From an uncultured Alphaproteobacteria bacterium (GTDB lineage Bacteria; Pseudomonadota; Alphaproteobacteria; RF32; CAG-239), in the NCBI GenBank assembly GCA_904501925.1, contig CAJGCO010000005.1, forward strand, positions 18,627 to 82,626: DNA of 64,000 nt, written 5' to 3'. Under the pieces are notes generated by a model. It did no database searches. It worked only from the letters and a program-made list of their open reading frames with translations, and was not told the DNA's origin. Positions 32,943-42,130 of this stretch are shown piece after piece. Position numbers and translations under genes: made by a program. Each line of letters begins with the position of its first letter. Within the stretch, counting starts at the first letter, position 1.

Positions 32943-34211
32943 ATGTATATGTATATAAGGTTATATAGAATTTTGATGACTTTGTTTTTTCCTATTATAA
33001 GGTTTACTTTAATAAAGAAAAGATTGCAAAATGGAAAAGAACCTAAAGATAGATTTAATGAGAGAATGGGCAAGTATTTAAAAAAACGTCCTGAAGGTAA
33101 GTTGTATTGGTTTCATGGGGCATCTGTTGGTGAGTCTGTTTCAATGTTGCCATTGATTGATAAGTTATTAAAAGAAGATGACAATTTGCATGTGTTGGTT
33201 ACAACAGGAACGCTTACATCTGCAGAAATTATGGAGAAAAGATTGCCAGAGCGTGCAATGCATCAGTATATTTCATTTGATGTGCCAATGTTTGCAAAAA
33301 AACTTATAAAACATTTTAAACCTGATGCTGTGTTATGGTTTGAGTCTGAACTTTGGCCTTCAATGCTTTATGAAATTAAGAAAAATAATATACCATTGAT
33401 ATTGGTTAATGGCAGAGTTTCTGATGTATCTTACAAAAATTGGAAGAGATTTAAGTTTGTTGCTAAAGAATTGTTAGATTGTTTTTCTTTGTGCTTGGGA
33501 CAATCTGAGCAAGATAAAAATAGATTGATGTTTTTAGGGGCTAAAAAGGTTGAATGTGTTGGTAATTTGAAGTTTGCCGGAATGCCTTTGCCTATTGATG
33601 AAGTTAAGTTTGAACATATAAAAGAAAAAATTTCTGGTAAAAAAGTATTTTTGATATCATCAACACATTATAATGAAGAAGAATTAATCGCTAATTATTT
33701 AATTGAATTATATAAGTTGGTTGAAAATGTGTTAGTAATCGTTGCTCCTCGTCATCCGAATCGTGGTGGGGAAGTGGCTAAAATGTTTAGAAATAAAAGT
33801 TTTAATGTGGCTCAGCGTTCTAAAGATGAAGAAATAAATGAAGATACAAATGTTTATGTTGCAGATACTATTGGTGAGATGGGGATGTGGTATAAGCTTG
33901 CTGATGTTTGTTTTGTGGGTGGTTCTTTGATTAAACATGGTGGGCAAAATTTTGTAGAGCCTGCAAGAGATAAAGTTGCTGTTATTGTTGGGCCTCATAT
34001 GCATAATTTTAATGAGATGATGAATAGGGCTAGAGTTAAGAATGCTATTATACAAGTTGGTAGTGGCCCAGATGTTGTAGAAGAAGTAATTAAACTTTAT
34101 AAAGAGCCTGAGTATTTGCGTGAATGTCAGCAAAATGCTTATGATTGGGCGATGTTTGAAGCTAAAGTATTAGATGGAATTAGTTTGGCTTTAAAGAAGG
34201 TGTTAAAGTAA
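32943..34211 (+). CDS. waaA: 3-deoxy-D-manno-octulosonic acid transferase
   Basis: Transfers KDO from CMP-KDO to lipid IVA at the cytoplasmic face of the inner membrane. The 422-residue GT-B protein has an N-terminal membrane anchor (about 5-22), the acceptor-domain motif WFHGASVGES with the catalytic Glu, WFESELWPSML, SSTHYNEEE, and the donor-site GGSLIKHGGQNFVEPA. Its stop overlaps the lpxK start (TAATG). Confidence 0.95.
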   Translation: MYMYIRLYRILMTLFFPIIRFTLIKKRLQNGKEPKDRFNERMGKYLKKRPEGKLYWFHGASVGESVSMLPLIDKLLKEDDNLHVLVTTGTLTSAEIMEKRLPERAMHQYISFDVPMFAKKLIKHFKPDAVLWFESELWPSMLYEIKKNNIPLILVNGRVSDVSYKNWKRFKFVAKELLDCFSLCLGQSEQDKNRLMFLGAKKVECVGNLKFAGMPLPIDEVKFEHIKEKISGKKVFLISSTHYNEEELIANYLIELYKLVENVLVIVAPRHPNRGGEVAKMFRNKSFNVAQRSKDEEINEDTNVYVADTIGEMGMWYKLADVCFVGGSLIKHGGQNFVEPARDKVAVIVGPHMHNFNEMMNRARVKNAIIQVGSGPDVVEEVIKLYKEPEYLRECQQNAYDWAMFEAKVLDGISLALKKVLK

Positions 34212-35131
34212 TGAAAACTCCAAGATTTTGGAATGAAAATAATCTTATAACAAAAATATTATATCCTGTGTCTTTGGTATATGGATATGTTACTCAATTA
34301 AGGGTAAAAAAGGGATATAGATATAAAAGTAGTGCAAAAGTTATTTGTATTGGAAATATTACAGCCGGTGGTGTTGGAAAAACTCCTGTTGCTATGGCTG
34401 TTGCAAAAAAATATATTGATGAAGGAAAGAAGGTTGTTTTTGTTACCAGAGGGTATAAGGGTAAATTAAAATATATTGTTGTGGATTTAGATAAGCATTC
34501 TGCGATAGAGACAGGTGATGAAGCTAGATTGTTGGCTAGTGTTGCTGATGTTGTTATTGCTCCTCAAAGAGATAAAGGAGCTAAAATTGCTGAAACCCTT
34601 GGGGCAGAAATAATAATTATGGATGATGGGTTTCAAAATCCTTATTTATACAAAGATGAAAGTTGGCTTGTTTTTGATGGTGAAATTGGTATTGGTAATG
34701 GAATGATTATACCAAGTGGTCCATTAAGAGAAACCTTAGAAAATGGTGAAAAAAGAGCTGATAGAGTTGTTATTATGGGAAATGATAAAACAGGACTTGC
34801 AAATAAGACAAAACTTGATGTTTATATGGGGAAATTGGTTGCGGAGCCTATAGATGTTGAAAATAAGAAAGTTATGGCTTTTGCAGGTATTGGTAGACCA
34901 CAGAAATTTTATAATACATTAAAAGAATTAGGATTTGATGTGGTGGTTACAAAGGATTTTGAGGATCATCATAATTACAACAATGATGAACTTGTTGAGC
35001 TTATTGGTATGGCTAAAGAAAAAGAATTAACATTAATTACGACACAAAAAGATTATGTTAAAATTCCTAGTGAGTTTAGGAATAGTATTAAGTGTTTAAA
35101 AGTTAGAGCTGAGCTTAGCAAATATAATTAA
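34211..35131 (+). CDS. lpxK: Tetraacyldisaccharide 4'-kinase
   Basis: Phosphorylates the 4' position of the lipid A disaccharide. The 306-residue protein has the P-loop GGVGKTP near residue 54, TRGYKGK, GDEARLLA and MDDGFQNP, all LpxK hallmarks. It is translationally coupled to waaA by a 1-base overlap. It ends facing the PHP gene with a 4-bp overlap. Confidence 0.95.
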   Translation: MKTPRFWNENNLITKILYPVSLVYGYVTQLRVKKGYRYKSSAKVICIGNITAGGVGKTPVAMAVAKKYIDEGKKVVFVTRGYKGKLKYIVVDLDKHSAIETGDEARLLASVADVVIAPQRDKGAKIAETLGAEIIIMDDGFQNPYLYKDESWLVFDGEIGIGNGMIIPSGPLRETLENGEKRADRVVIMGNDKTGLANKTKLDVYMGKLVAEPIDVENKKVMAFAGIGRPQKFYNTLKELGFDVVVTKDFEDHHNYNNDELVELIGMAKEKELTLITTQKDYVKIPSEFRNSIKCLKVRAELSKYN

Positions 35132-36021
35132 ATATATTTTTCTAATTCGTTGTAATAGCTATTGGTTATTTTGGATTTAGCACATATTATTTCTAGTACA
35201 AAATATGGGATGTTTAGGTTGCGTCGTTTTCCTGTTCCTAATTTGTTTTTAGGGTGAGCTGTTCCTCCGTGGAAATCTGAACCACCTGAGCAAATTAGAT
35301 TTAAATCTTTAATGATGTTTAAGTATAATTTTCTTTCTTTCTTTTTTTGTGAAGAATGGAAAATTTCTATGCCATCTAATCCATAAGATTTTAGCTCAGA
35401 TATTAGATTATATAAATCTTTGGGGGATTTTTTGGTGTGAATAGGGTGAGCAAGGATTGCTGTTGCTTTATTATCTTTTATAAATTCAATTATTTCTTTT
35501 GCATCTTTGGGTCTGTCTTCAATATGAGCAGGGCTGTTTTTTGCAAAGATGGTTTTATATGCTGTTTGTGTGTCTGGTATATAGCCTTTTTTTAATAAGG
35601 CATCAGCAAAGTGAGGTCGTCTAACTTGGGTACGAAGATTGCCTTTGTCATCATAGGCTATGTCTTCAAATGTTATATTGTATCCTAGTTTTTGGAGAGC
35701 TTCTAAGCGTTGTAAAGTTAATTCTTTGCGACGTTTAATTTCTGAATCTTGATGAGCCTTAAATTGAGATAAGTTTTTTTTAGGGATATTTAATGCAATT
35801 ATTTCTATATCGGTATTAGGGTAATATACTGAAAGTTCTGAACCGGTTACAATATGTATGTTTTTGTTTTTTGATAAAGATAATAATTCAAGGGAACCTG
35901 TTATTGCATCGTGGTCAGTTAAAGCTAATGCTTCCAAATTTATTGAAAGAGCTTTGTTTAGTAGTTCTTGAGGGGTGAGAAAACCATCGGAATGGTTTGA
36001 ATGTGTATGTAAGTCAATCAT
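35128..36021 (-). CDS. PHP domain phosphoesterase (RNase AM / YciV-like)
   Basis: A 297-residue cytoplasmic metallo-phosphoesterase. DLHTHSNHSDG at the N-terminus, ALTDHD, GSELSV, ILAHPIH and SGGSDFHGG give the metal-site His/Asp series. The family includes the 5'-3' exoribonuclease RNase AM (YciV) and 3',5'-nucleotide phosphatases. The start at 36021 (MIDLHTH) is where the fold begins; the longer frame at 36051 starts at GTG. The ATG lies one base after the stop of a 36-codon lipoprotein gene, suggesting coupled translation. Confidence 0.87.
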   Translation of the reverse strand: MIDLHTHSNHSDGFLTPQELLNKALSINLEALALTDHDAITGSLELLSLSKNKNIHIVTGSELSVYYPNTDIEIIALNIPKKNLSQFKAHQDSEIKRRKELTLQRLEALQKLGYNITFEDIAYDDKGNLRTQVRRPHFADALLKKGYIPDTQTAYKTIFAKNSPAHIEDRPKDAKEIIEFIKDNKATAILAHPIHTKKSPKDLYNLISELKSYGLDGIEIFHSSQKKKERKLYLNIIKDLNLICSGGSDFHGGTAHPKNKLGTGKRRNLNIPYFVLEIICAKSKITNSYYNELEKYI

Positions 36022-36022
36022 A

Positions 36023-36133
36023 TTAAAACCGTATAGTGAAAATGTTTGCACTGATGTTTGCGCTTTTATGGGAGCCAGAAGCTTGGCATGAACTTATAAA
36101 TAAACATATAGCTAAAATTAGAAATAGGCGCAT
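36023..36133 (-). CDS. Small predicted lipoprotein (36 aa)
   Basis: A 36-codon frame with ATG at 36133 and AAAGGA seven bases upstream. The product begins MRLFLILAICLFISSC, a compact lipoprotein signal with lipobox ISSC (Cys at residue 16). About 20 residues follow (QASGSHKSANISANIF). It lies between the Pif1-like gene and the PHP gene, one base from the latter's start. A real ribosome site, a lipobox and exact spacing support it. It resembles other tiny envelope lipoproteins only in plan. Confidence 0.6.
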   Translation of the reverse strand: MRLFLILAICLFISSCQASGSHKSANISANIFTIRF

Positions 36134-36201
36134 CTTTGTTTCCTTTATTGTGTTTTTTTATATTGTATGGTTAAAGAGTAAAAATATATTTAAGTTTGAA
36201 A

Positions 36202-37542
36202 TTATTTTAAGAAACTTTTTATGCGTGGTGAAAAAATAATATCGTCTTCGGTTAGGGTGTTTTTTATTAGCATATCAGTTTTTTGGCGAGTTCTTGAAAG
36301 GGCAACATATAATTGTCCATGTGCAAATGCTCCTTTGTTTATATCTATAATAACTCTATCTAAGGTTTTTCCTTGAGATTTATGAATGGTTAATGCATAT
36401 CCTAATTGTAGTGGAAATTGAATAAAAGAACCTGTTTCTTTTTCTGTGATGTCGCCAGTTATTTGATCTACATCATAAGAAAAAGATTTCCATTCTTCTC
36501 GATAAACAGTAATAAATTTGTTATCGTGTAGGCACCTAACTACAATGTATCTATCTTCTAAACGTTCAATAATTCCAGATGTTCCATTGATATAGTCGGG
36601 AAGATTGTTTTTATTAAATACAACTAGTGCGCCAACTTTAAGAGTTAAATTTTTGGGAGATGGGGTATCTTTTAATTTTTCAAAACTTCCATTTAATTTT
36701 GCTTCATATGTTGATGAAGGGGTTTTTAGTTCGTTTAGTCGTTTTGAATTAATTTCATCTGCTATTTGGCGATATGGAGTAATTGTTATAGCTGTTGAAA
36801 TGAAATCGTCAGGATATGTTTCTTGTTGGTTGAAATAATTTAGAGTTTCAGGTATTAGTTCGTTATTTCTAATATTTTGCAAATAGCTTAATAATGTGGG
36901 GTCTTTTTGGCGATATACTTCTGTTAGTTCAATTTTTTCGAAAGATCCTTTTTGATATGATTTTGAATCAAAAAAATATGGTTCGTTTGTTTGATATTCT
37001 TGTTTAAAAATTGGAATGGTTTCATGTTTTATAATAGGGGGAAGTTGGCATAAATCACCAATTAGTATTATTTGTAAACCTCCGAATAAAGATAAGTTGC
37101 CACGAGCTTGGCAGCAAAGAGCTTCTATTGCATCAAGGATATCAGGGCGAAGCATTGATACTTCGTCAATTATTAAAATATCTGTTTTTTTTAGTATTGA
37201 TTTTAATTTGCGACGTTTGGTTGAAAGTATATCGCTAATTATTATGTAGTCGCTTAAAGGGAGGTTGAACATAGAGTGAATTGTGGAACCCTCTATATTT
37301 AAGGCGGCAATGGCAGTTGGTGCTATAATACGAATTCTTTTTTTAGAGTGTTTCTTTAAGTATTTTATGAAAGTTGATTTACCGGTGCCTGCTTGTCCTT
37401 GGATAAAAAAATTGGTATGAGTATGTTCTATTTTATCAAATAGTTTGCGTTGCACTAAATTTAGAGTATCTATATCTTTTACGGATTTTGATAGTGCTCT
37501 AATTGAGTTTGGGTTGGTTGATGTTAGGTCTAATATGCTCAT
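36202..37542 (-). CDS. Pif1-like SF1B DNA helicase
   Basis: A 446-residue ATP-dependent helicase. GQAGTGKSTFIKYL (Walker A, near residue 48), IIDEVSMLRPD (Walker B), GDLCQLPP (motif III), LTEVYRQKD and the C-terminal YALTIHKSQGKTLDRV and YVALSRTR motifs match the Pif1/RecD2-like group. It probably resolves structured DNA or RNA-DNA hybrids. It lies between murF and the small lipoprotein gene on the same strand; SD AAGGAA is upstream. Confidence 0.9.
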   Translation of the reverse strand: MSILDLTSTNPNSIRALSKSVKDIDTLNLVQRKLFDKIEHTHTNFFIQGQAGTGKSTFIKYLKKHSKKRIRIIAPTAIAALNIEGSTIHSMFNLPLSDYIIISDILSTKRRKLKSILKKTDILIIDEVSMLRPDILDAIEALCCQARGNLSLFGGLQIILIGDLCQLPPIIKHETIPIFKQEYQTNEPYFFDSKSYQKGSFEKIELTEVYRQKDPTLLSYLQNIRNNELIPETLNYFNQQETYPDDFISTAITITPYRQIADEINSKRLNELKTPSSTYEAKLNGSFEKLKDTPSPKNLTLKVGALVVFNKNNLPDYINGTSGIIERLEDRYIVVRCLHDNKFITVYREEWKSFSYDVDQITGDITEKETGSFIQFPLQLGYALTIHKSQGKTLDRVIIDINKGAFAHGQLYVALSRTRQKTDMLIKNTLTEDDIIFSPRIKSFLK

Positions 37543-37596
37543 ACAATTTATTTCCTTATTTGATAATAAGGTATAGATAAGTAGTTGTATGTCAAG

Positions 37597-38919
37597 TTAT
37601 TTTTCGTATTTTTCTTTTAAAGTATTAGCGATTTTGAATACTTGTGAAGAATAGTGAGCACCTTTGATTAAAAGGATGTCATCATTTTGTAGAATATTGT
37701 GGGTAAGAACATCTAATACTCCTTCAATTGATGGAAAGTAGTATTGCTGAGTTGATGGAGATAATTGAGCTAAGATGTCTTTTGTTTCTTCGCATATGCC
37801 AATTACGATGTCTATATTGTTTTCTTTTAGGGTTTGACCTACTTCTATATGAGCTGTTTTAGAATAATCTCCTAATTCTGCCATTTTGCCAAGAAGGGCT
37901 ATTTTTCTTCCAGAAGTTTTTATGTTTGCTAAAGATTTAATGGCTAGTTTTACAGCATCTGGTTGGCCAGAATAGCTATCATCAATTAAAGTTATGTTGT
38001 TGTTGTTGATGTTTAATTGATGTTTTTTACCTCTTCCGGCAGGGGGGGTAAATTTATTTATAGCAGAAATTGCTGTATCAATATCTAAGTTTAGAGCTTT
38101 GATTACAGATAGTACAACCCAAGCATTATAATAATTGTGTTCACCAGTATCTTTTAGGTTTAGTTTAATATGTTGGTATTTTTCTTTGGAATATGCGTGA
38201 ATGTTGTTTGTGTATTTTAATGCATTATTTTTTATGATATCTGCATGCAAGCTATCTGCATTGTAAATAGCTAAACCAGAGGAGGATAAGCCTTCAAAAA
38301 TTTCAGATTTTGCGATAGCTATGTTTTGAGTGGTTTTTAAGAATTCTATGTGCATTGGATATACATTAGTAACAATTGCAATATCTGGTGATGCTAGTGA
38401 TGTTAGGTAACTAATTTCACCAAGAGATGACATTCCCATTTCTATTATGGCAAATTTAGAGTTCATATCTAAATCTAAAAGAGAGCGAGGTACGCCGATA
38501 TGATTGTTAAAATTACCAGAGGTTGCATAAGTTGGGGCGAAAGTTGAAAGTGTATGTTTTAGCTCTTCTTTTGTCGTGGTTTTGCCAGAACTTCCGGTTA
38601 AAGCTATCAAAGTTCCTTTATATTGCATACGATTATGGTGGGCAATTTTACCTAAAGCCTTTAGAGTATCATTTACTATGATTATTTTTGAATTATCAAT
38701 ATTGGGAATTTCTTTTTGAGAAACAACAAGGGGAACGCCTTTTTCTAAAACATCTTTTATGAAATCGTGACCATCAAAGTTTTCACCTTTTATTGCAATA
38801 AATAATGATGAAGAATTTACGTTTCTGCTATCGGTTGAAACGTTGTTAATGGTTACATCATCTATTGGTTGGTTGCAATCTAGTATGGTTAGAATTTGTT
38901 TTGATGTTAGTTCTAGCAT
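37597..38919 (-). CDS. murF: UDP-N-acetylmuramoyl-tripeptide--D-alanyl-D-alanine ligase
   Basis: Adds D-Ala-D-Ala to the UDP-MurNAc-tripeptide in the cytoplasm. The 440-residue Mur ligase has an N-terminal substrate domain with TDSRNV, the ATP loop TGSSGKTTTKEE near residue 110, NNHIGVP, MGMSSLGEI and DDSYSGQPDA. SD GAGGAT lies 5 bp upstream. In most proteobacteria murF is in the dcw cluster; here it lies 21 kb away from mraY and on the other strand. Confidence 0.95.
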   Translation of the reverse strand: MLELTSKQILTILDCNQPIDDVTINNVSTDSRNVNSSSLFIAIKGENFDGHDFIKDVLEKGVPLVVSQKEIPNIDNSKIIIVNDTLKALGKIAHHNRMQYKGTLIALTGSSGKTTTKEELKHTLSTFAPTYATSGNFNNHIGVPRSLLDLDMNSKFAIIEMGMSSLGEISYLTSLASPDIAIVTNVYPMHIEFLKTTQNIAIAKSEIFEGLSSSGLAIYNADSLHADIIKNNALKYTNNIHAYSKEKYQHIKLNLKDTGEHNYYNAWVVLSVIKALNLDIDTAISAINKFTPPAGRGKKHQLNINNNNITLIDDSYSGQPDAVKLAIKSLANIKTSGRKIALLGKMAELGDYSKTAHIEVGQTLKENNIDIVIGICEETKDILAQLSPSTQQYYFPSIEGVLDVLTHNILQNDDILLIKGAHYSSQVFKIANTLKEKYEK

Positions 38920-39064
38920 TTTGATCCTCGTTGTGTTGTATTTTTTATGTAAATATTATGATGTATAAAAGTTAATTAGAGCTTACTTTTTGATAAAAAA
39001 AATCTTGATTTTTATTAAAATTTTGAGTATGTTGAGAAGACTTGAGAAATATTGGAGCAAAAAT

Positions 39065-39514
39065 ATGAAATGTCCATTTTGTGGAAAGACTGATACGCAA
39101 GTTAAAGATTCGCGTGATACGGTTGATGAAACAGCTATTAGAAGAAGGCGCGAGTGCCCTGATTGTGGGGGACGTTTTACTACATATGAAAGAGTTTGGT
39201 TGCAAGATTTAATGGTTATTAAAAAAAATGGTGAAAGAGTACCATTTGATAGAGAAAAATTATTTCGTTCAATTAGTCTTGCAGTTAGTAAATGTGGTAT
39301 TTCAACATATGAAGTGGAAAAACTTGTTGAGGAAATTAGACGTGAATGTGAAAGCGCTAGTGTGTCTGAGATTTCATCTAAAAATATAGGTGAAAAAGTA
39401 ATGGATAGGCTGATAAAAATAAATAAGGTTGCCTATATTAGGTTTGCTTCAGTTTATAAAGACTTCAAAGAAGTTAAAGATTTTGAAGAATTTGTTAGTA
39501 AAATTAGTTCTTAA
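39065..39514 (+). CDS. nrdR: Transcriptional repressor NrdR
   Basis: ATP/dATP-sensing repressor of ribonucleotide reductase genes. The 149-residue protein has a zinc ribbon (CPFC at 3-6 and CPDC near 31-34) and an ATP-cone domain (VIKKNGERVPFDREKL). The start at 39065 is where the zinc ribbon begins, with GGAG seven bases upstream; the longer frame at 38990 is not credible. It is followed by nusB; the riboflavin genes often found between them are missing. Confidence 0.95.
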   Translation: MKCPFCGKTDTQVKDSRDTVDETAIRRRRECPDCGGRFTTYERVWLQDLMVIKKNGERVPFDREKLFRSISLAVSKCGISTYEVEKLVEEIRRECESASVSEISSKNIGEKVMDRLIKINKVAYIRFASVYKDFKEVKDFEEFVSKISS

Positions 39515-39539
39515 TTAATGTGTGTTATATGAGGATAAT

Positions 39540-40025
39540 ATGGTAAAGTTTGTTTCTGAAAAAATTAGAAAAAAATCTGGTGCTAGATTGGCATCTGTTC
39601 AAGCTGTTTATATGGCAGGTTTTTCAGGGTTAAGTGTTGATGAAGTTGTTGAAGACTTTGTTAGAGGTGATGTAGGTCGTTATGCAATTGAAGAAGATTG
39701 CTTTAATGGCGAAGAAATGGTTGAACTTGCTGAAATTGATAAACCTTATTTTGAAAAACTTGTAAAAGGTATTTTATCTAAAAAAGAAGATTTAGAAAAT
39801 TCTTTGAGAGTGTATTTAAAAGATGGTGGTTCATATGATTATATGAATGCAACTATGCAAGCACTTTTGTTGTGCGCAATTTATGAACTTAATTATACAG
39901 TTGAAGTTGATAAAAAAGTTATTATTCAAGAGTATGTGGATTTGGCTTATGCTTTCTTTACAAAAAATGAGCCAAAAATGATTAATGCTCTTTTAGATCA
40001 AATTTCAAAGAATGTTAGAATATAA
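39540..40025 (+). CDS. nusB: Transcription antitermination protein NusB
   Basis: All-helical RNA-binding factor that, with NusE (S10), binds boxA in rRNA leaders. The 161-residue protein has KSGARLASVQAVY near the N-terminus, LRVYLKDGGSYDYMNATMQALLLCAIYEL, and IIQEYVDLAYAFF, the family core. ATG at 39540 with GAGGA upstream is preferred over GTG at 39522. Followed by def after 16 bp. Confidence 0.92.
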   Translation: MVKFVSEKIRKKSGARLASVQAVYMAGFSGLSVDEVVEDFVRGDVGRYAIEEDCFNGEEMVELAEIDKPYFEKLVKGILSKKEDLENSLRVYLKDGGSYDYMNATMQALLLCAIYELNYTVEVDKKVIIQEYVDLAYAFFTKNEPKMINALLDQISKNVRI

Positions 40026-40041
40026 TTAAAAGAGAGTTGAG

Positions 40042-40548
40042 ATGGCAATACTTAAGCTTTATACATATCCTGAAAAAATTTTAGCACAGAAATGTGAAAA
40101 GGTTGATGTGGTTGATGATAAAATTAGGCTTCTGCTTGATGATATGTTAGAGACTATGTATGAAGATAAAGGAGTTGGGTTGGCGGCTCCTCAGATTGGA
40201 GTTTCAAAGCGTATAATTGTTGTTGATGATAAAACAACTGAAGAAGGAAAGGGTGAAAACCCTATGTATATGGTTAATCCTGAAATTATTGAAAAATCTG
40301 ATGAAAAGATTTTATTTAATGAGGGATGTTTATCCGTTCCTGGACAATGTGCAGAAGTTGAAAGATATCAACGAATTAAAGTAAAATATCTTGATTATAA
40401 TGGAAAAGAACAAGTAATTGAAGCAGAAGATTATTTGGCTGTTATTCTTCAACATGAAATTGATCATTTAGATGGTATTTTGTATATTGATAGAATAAGT
40501 AGATTGAAAAAAAATATAATAATTAAAAAGTTAAAAAAACAAGCTTAA
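40042..40548 (+). CDS. def: Peptide deformylase
   Basis: Removes the N-formyl group from nascent proteins. The three motifs of the family are all present in 168 residues: GVGLAAPQIG, EGCLSVPG (metal Cys) and QHEIDHLDG (HExxH). SD AGAGAG lies before the ATG. It is part of the nrdR-nusB-def-tatD-hydrolase run of closely spaced genes. Confidence 0.97.
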   Translation: MAILKLYTYPEKILAQKCEKVDVVDDKIRLLLDDMLETMYEDKGVGLAAPQIGVSKRIIVVDDKTTEEGKGENPMYMVNPEIIEKSDEKILFNEGCLSVPGQCAEVERYQRIKVKYLDYNGKEQVIEAEDYLAVILQHEIDHLDGILYIDRISRLKKNIIIKKLKKQA

Positions 40549-40562
40549 TTTGTGAGTGAATT

Positions 40563-41321
40563 GTGTTTATAGATAGTCATTGTCATATTGATAAAGATGA
40601 GGTATTGATTCGAGCTTTTGATGCTGGTGTTAAAGGGGTATTAAATGCAGGAAGTGATTTAGATAATAATCTAATTGCTTTAGAAATGGCTGAAAAATAT
40701 GATAATGTATGGACGAGTGTTGGTATACATCCTGATAGTGTAGTTGAAAAAATAGATAAAATCAGAGTTGAAGATATTGTTGAGAAATCCAAACATAATA
40801 AAGTGATTGCTATTGGAGAATGTGGTTTAGATTATCATTATGGTTTTGATGTTAAAAATGTGCAAAAAGAAATGTTTTTAAGGCATATAAAAGCTAGTAT
40901 GATTACTAAATTGCCACTAATGATACATCATAGAGATGCTGAAGATGATATGATAGAAATGCTATCAAAAGCAAAAAGTGAATGTTGTGATTTGAGGGGT
41001 GTTATTCATTGTTTTACAGCAAGTAAAGAATTTGCAAAAGCTGTTTATGATTTAGGATTTTATATTTCTGCTTCAGGGATTATTACTTTTAAGAGTGCTC
41101 AAAGTATTGTTGAAGTATTTGAGAAGTTTGATAGAAATCGAGTTTTAATAGAAACTGATTGTCCTTATCTTGCGCCAGTTCCATATAGAGGGAAGGAAAA
41201 TGAGCCAGCATATGTGGTTAAAACGGCTGAAAAGTTAGCTCAAATATGGGGGGTGAGTGTTGATAAGGTTGCAGAAATTACATCTAATAACTTTTTTAGA
41301 TTATATCAAAAAGCATTATAA
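40563..41321 (+). CDS. tatD: TatD family deoxyribonuclease
   Basis: A 252-residue metal-dependent 3'-5' exonuclease-type TIM barrel: DSHCHID at the start, SVGIHPDSV, GECGLDYHYG, MIHHRDA, VIHCFTAS and ETDCPYLAPVPYRGKENEP. GTG start at 40563. A divergent paralog lies at 13307. It is followed by an MBL hydrolase, a common alphaproteobacterial pairing (usually after metG, not seen here). Confidence 0.93.
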   Translation: MFIDSHCHIDKDEVLIRAFDAGVKGVLNAGSDLDNNLIALEMAEKYDNVWTSVGIHPDSVVEKIDKIRVEDIVEKSKHNKVIAIGECGLDYHYGFDVKNVQKEMFLRHIKASMITKLPLMIHHRDAEDDMIEMLSKAKSECCDLRGVIHCFTASKEFAKAVYDLGFYISASGIITFKSAQSIVEVFEKFDRNRVLIETDCPYLAPVPYRGKENEPAYVVKTAEKLAQIWGVSVDKVAEITSNNFFRLYQKAL

Positions 41322-41342
41322 AGAAAAATAGGAGAGACGTAA

Positions 41343-42128
41343 GTGGCTAAGGTTATAATATTAGGTAGTGGGGCAGCTCCAGGAGTTCCATCTTTGTCGT
41401 ATGGGTTTGGTAATTGTGATCCTGAAAATCCTAAAAATTATAGATTAAGAACAGGCACATATGTTGAATTAAGTGGTGTTAAATTTTTGATTGATACGTC
41501 TCCTGATTTGAGATTGCAGTTAATAAATAATAATATTAGAGATTTGGATGCTGTTTTTTATACTCATTCTCATGCAGATCATTTGCATGGTATTGATGAT
41601 TTAAGAGAGATAAATCGTATTACAGGAAAAGCGATAGATACTTATGCATCTAAAAATAATATGGAGATTATTAAAATTCGTTTTCCATATTTGATTGCTG
41701 AAAATGATAGTGATGTTAATCCTGTTTTTAGAGCGGCTCTTCGTCCTAATGTTATTAATTATAATGAAAGTTTTTTTATAAAAGATTTAAAAGTAACTCC
41801 AATAAAATTAATTGGGCATAATGTAGAAAGTACCGGATTTATTTTTAATGATGGGGAATTAGTTTTTATTGCTGATTTTAGAGAAATTGCCAAAGAGGAT
41901 TTGGGGTATATTTTGAGAAAACCTGAGTTGATGGTAATGCCTTTAACAACACCTAGAGGAACAAGATTTCATGCTGGTTTAGATGATTTGCTGGTATATA
42001 ATGAACAAATTGAGCCTAAGCGAATGGTTATAAATCATATGGCGGTTGAGAGTGATTATCAAGAGGTTTTATCTCAATGTCCAAGTGGAGTTGAGCCAGC
42101 TTATGATGGTATGGTGATAGAGTGGTAA
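41343..42128 (+). CDS. PhnP-like metallo-beta-lactamase fold hydrolase
   Basis: A 261-residue MBL-fold protein with GSGAAPGVPS near the N-terminus and the metal motif THSHADHLHGIDDL. VFIADFRE and NHMAVES give the downstream metal ligands. The family contains PhnP (cyclic phosphodiesterase) and lipoyl/octanoyl-type hydrolases, so the substrate is uncertain. GTG start with AGGAGA eight bases upstream. It is the last gene of the nrdR-to-hydrolase run and converges on the histidine kinase gene. Confidence 0.85.
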   Translation: MAKVIILGSGAAPGVPSLSYGFGNCDPENPKNYRLRTGTYVELSGVKFLIDTSPDLRLQLINNNIRDLDAVFYTHSHADHLHGIDDLREINRITGKAIDTYASKNNMEIIKIRFPYLIAENDSDVNPVFRAALRPNVINYNESFFIKDLKVTPIKLIGHNVESTGFIFNDGELVFIADFREIAKEDLGYILRKPELMVMPLTTPRGTRFHAGLDDLLVYNEQIEPKRMVINHMAVESDYQEVLSQCPSGVEPAYDGMVIEW

Positions 42129-42130
42129 TA

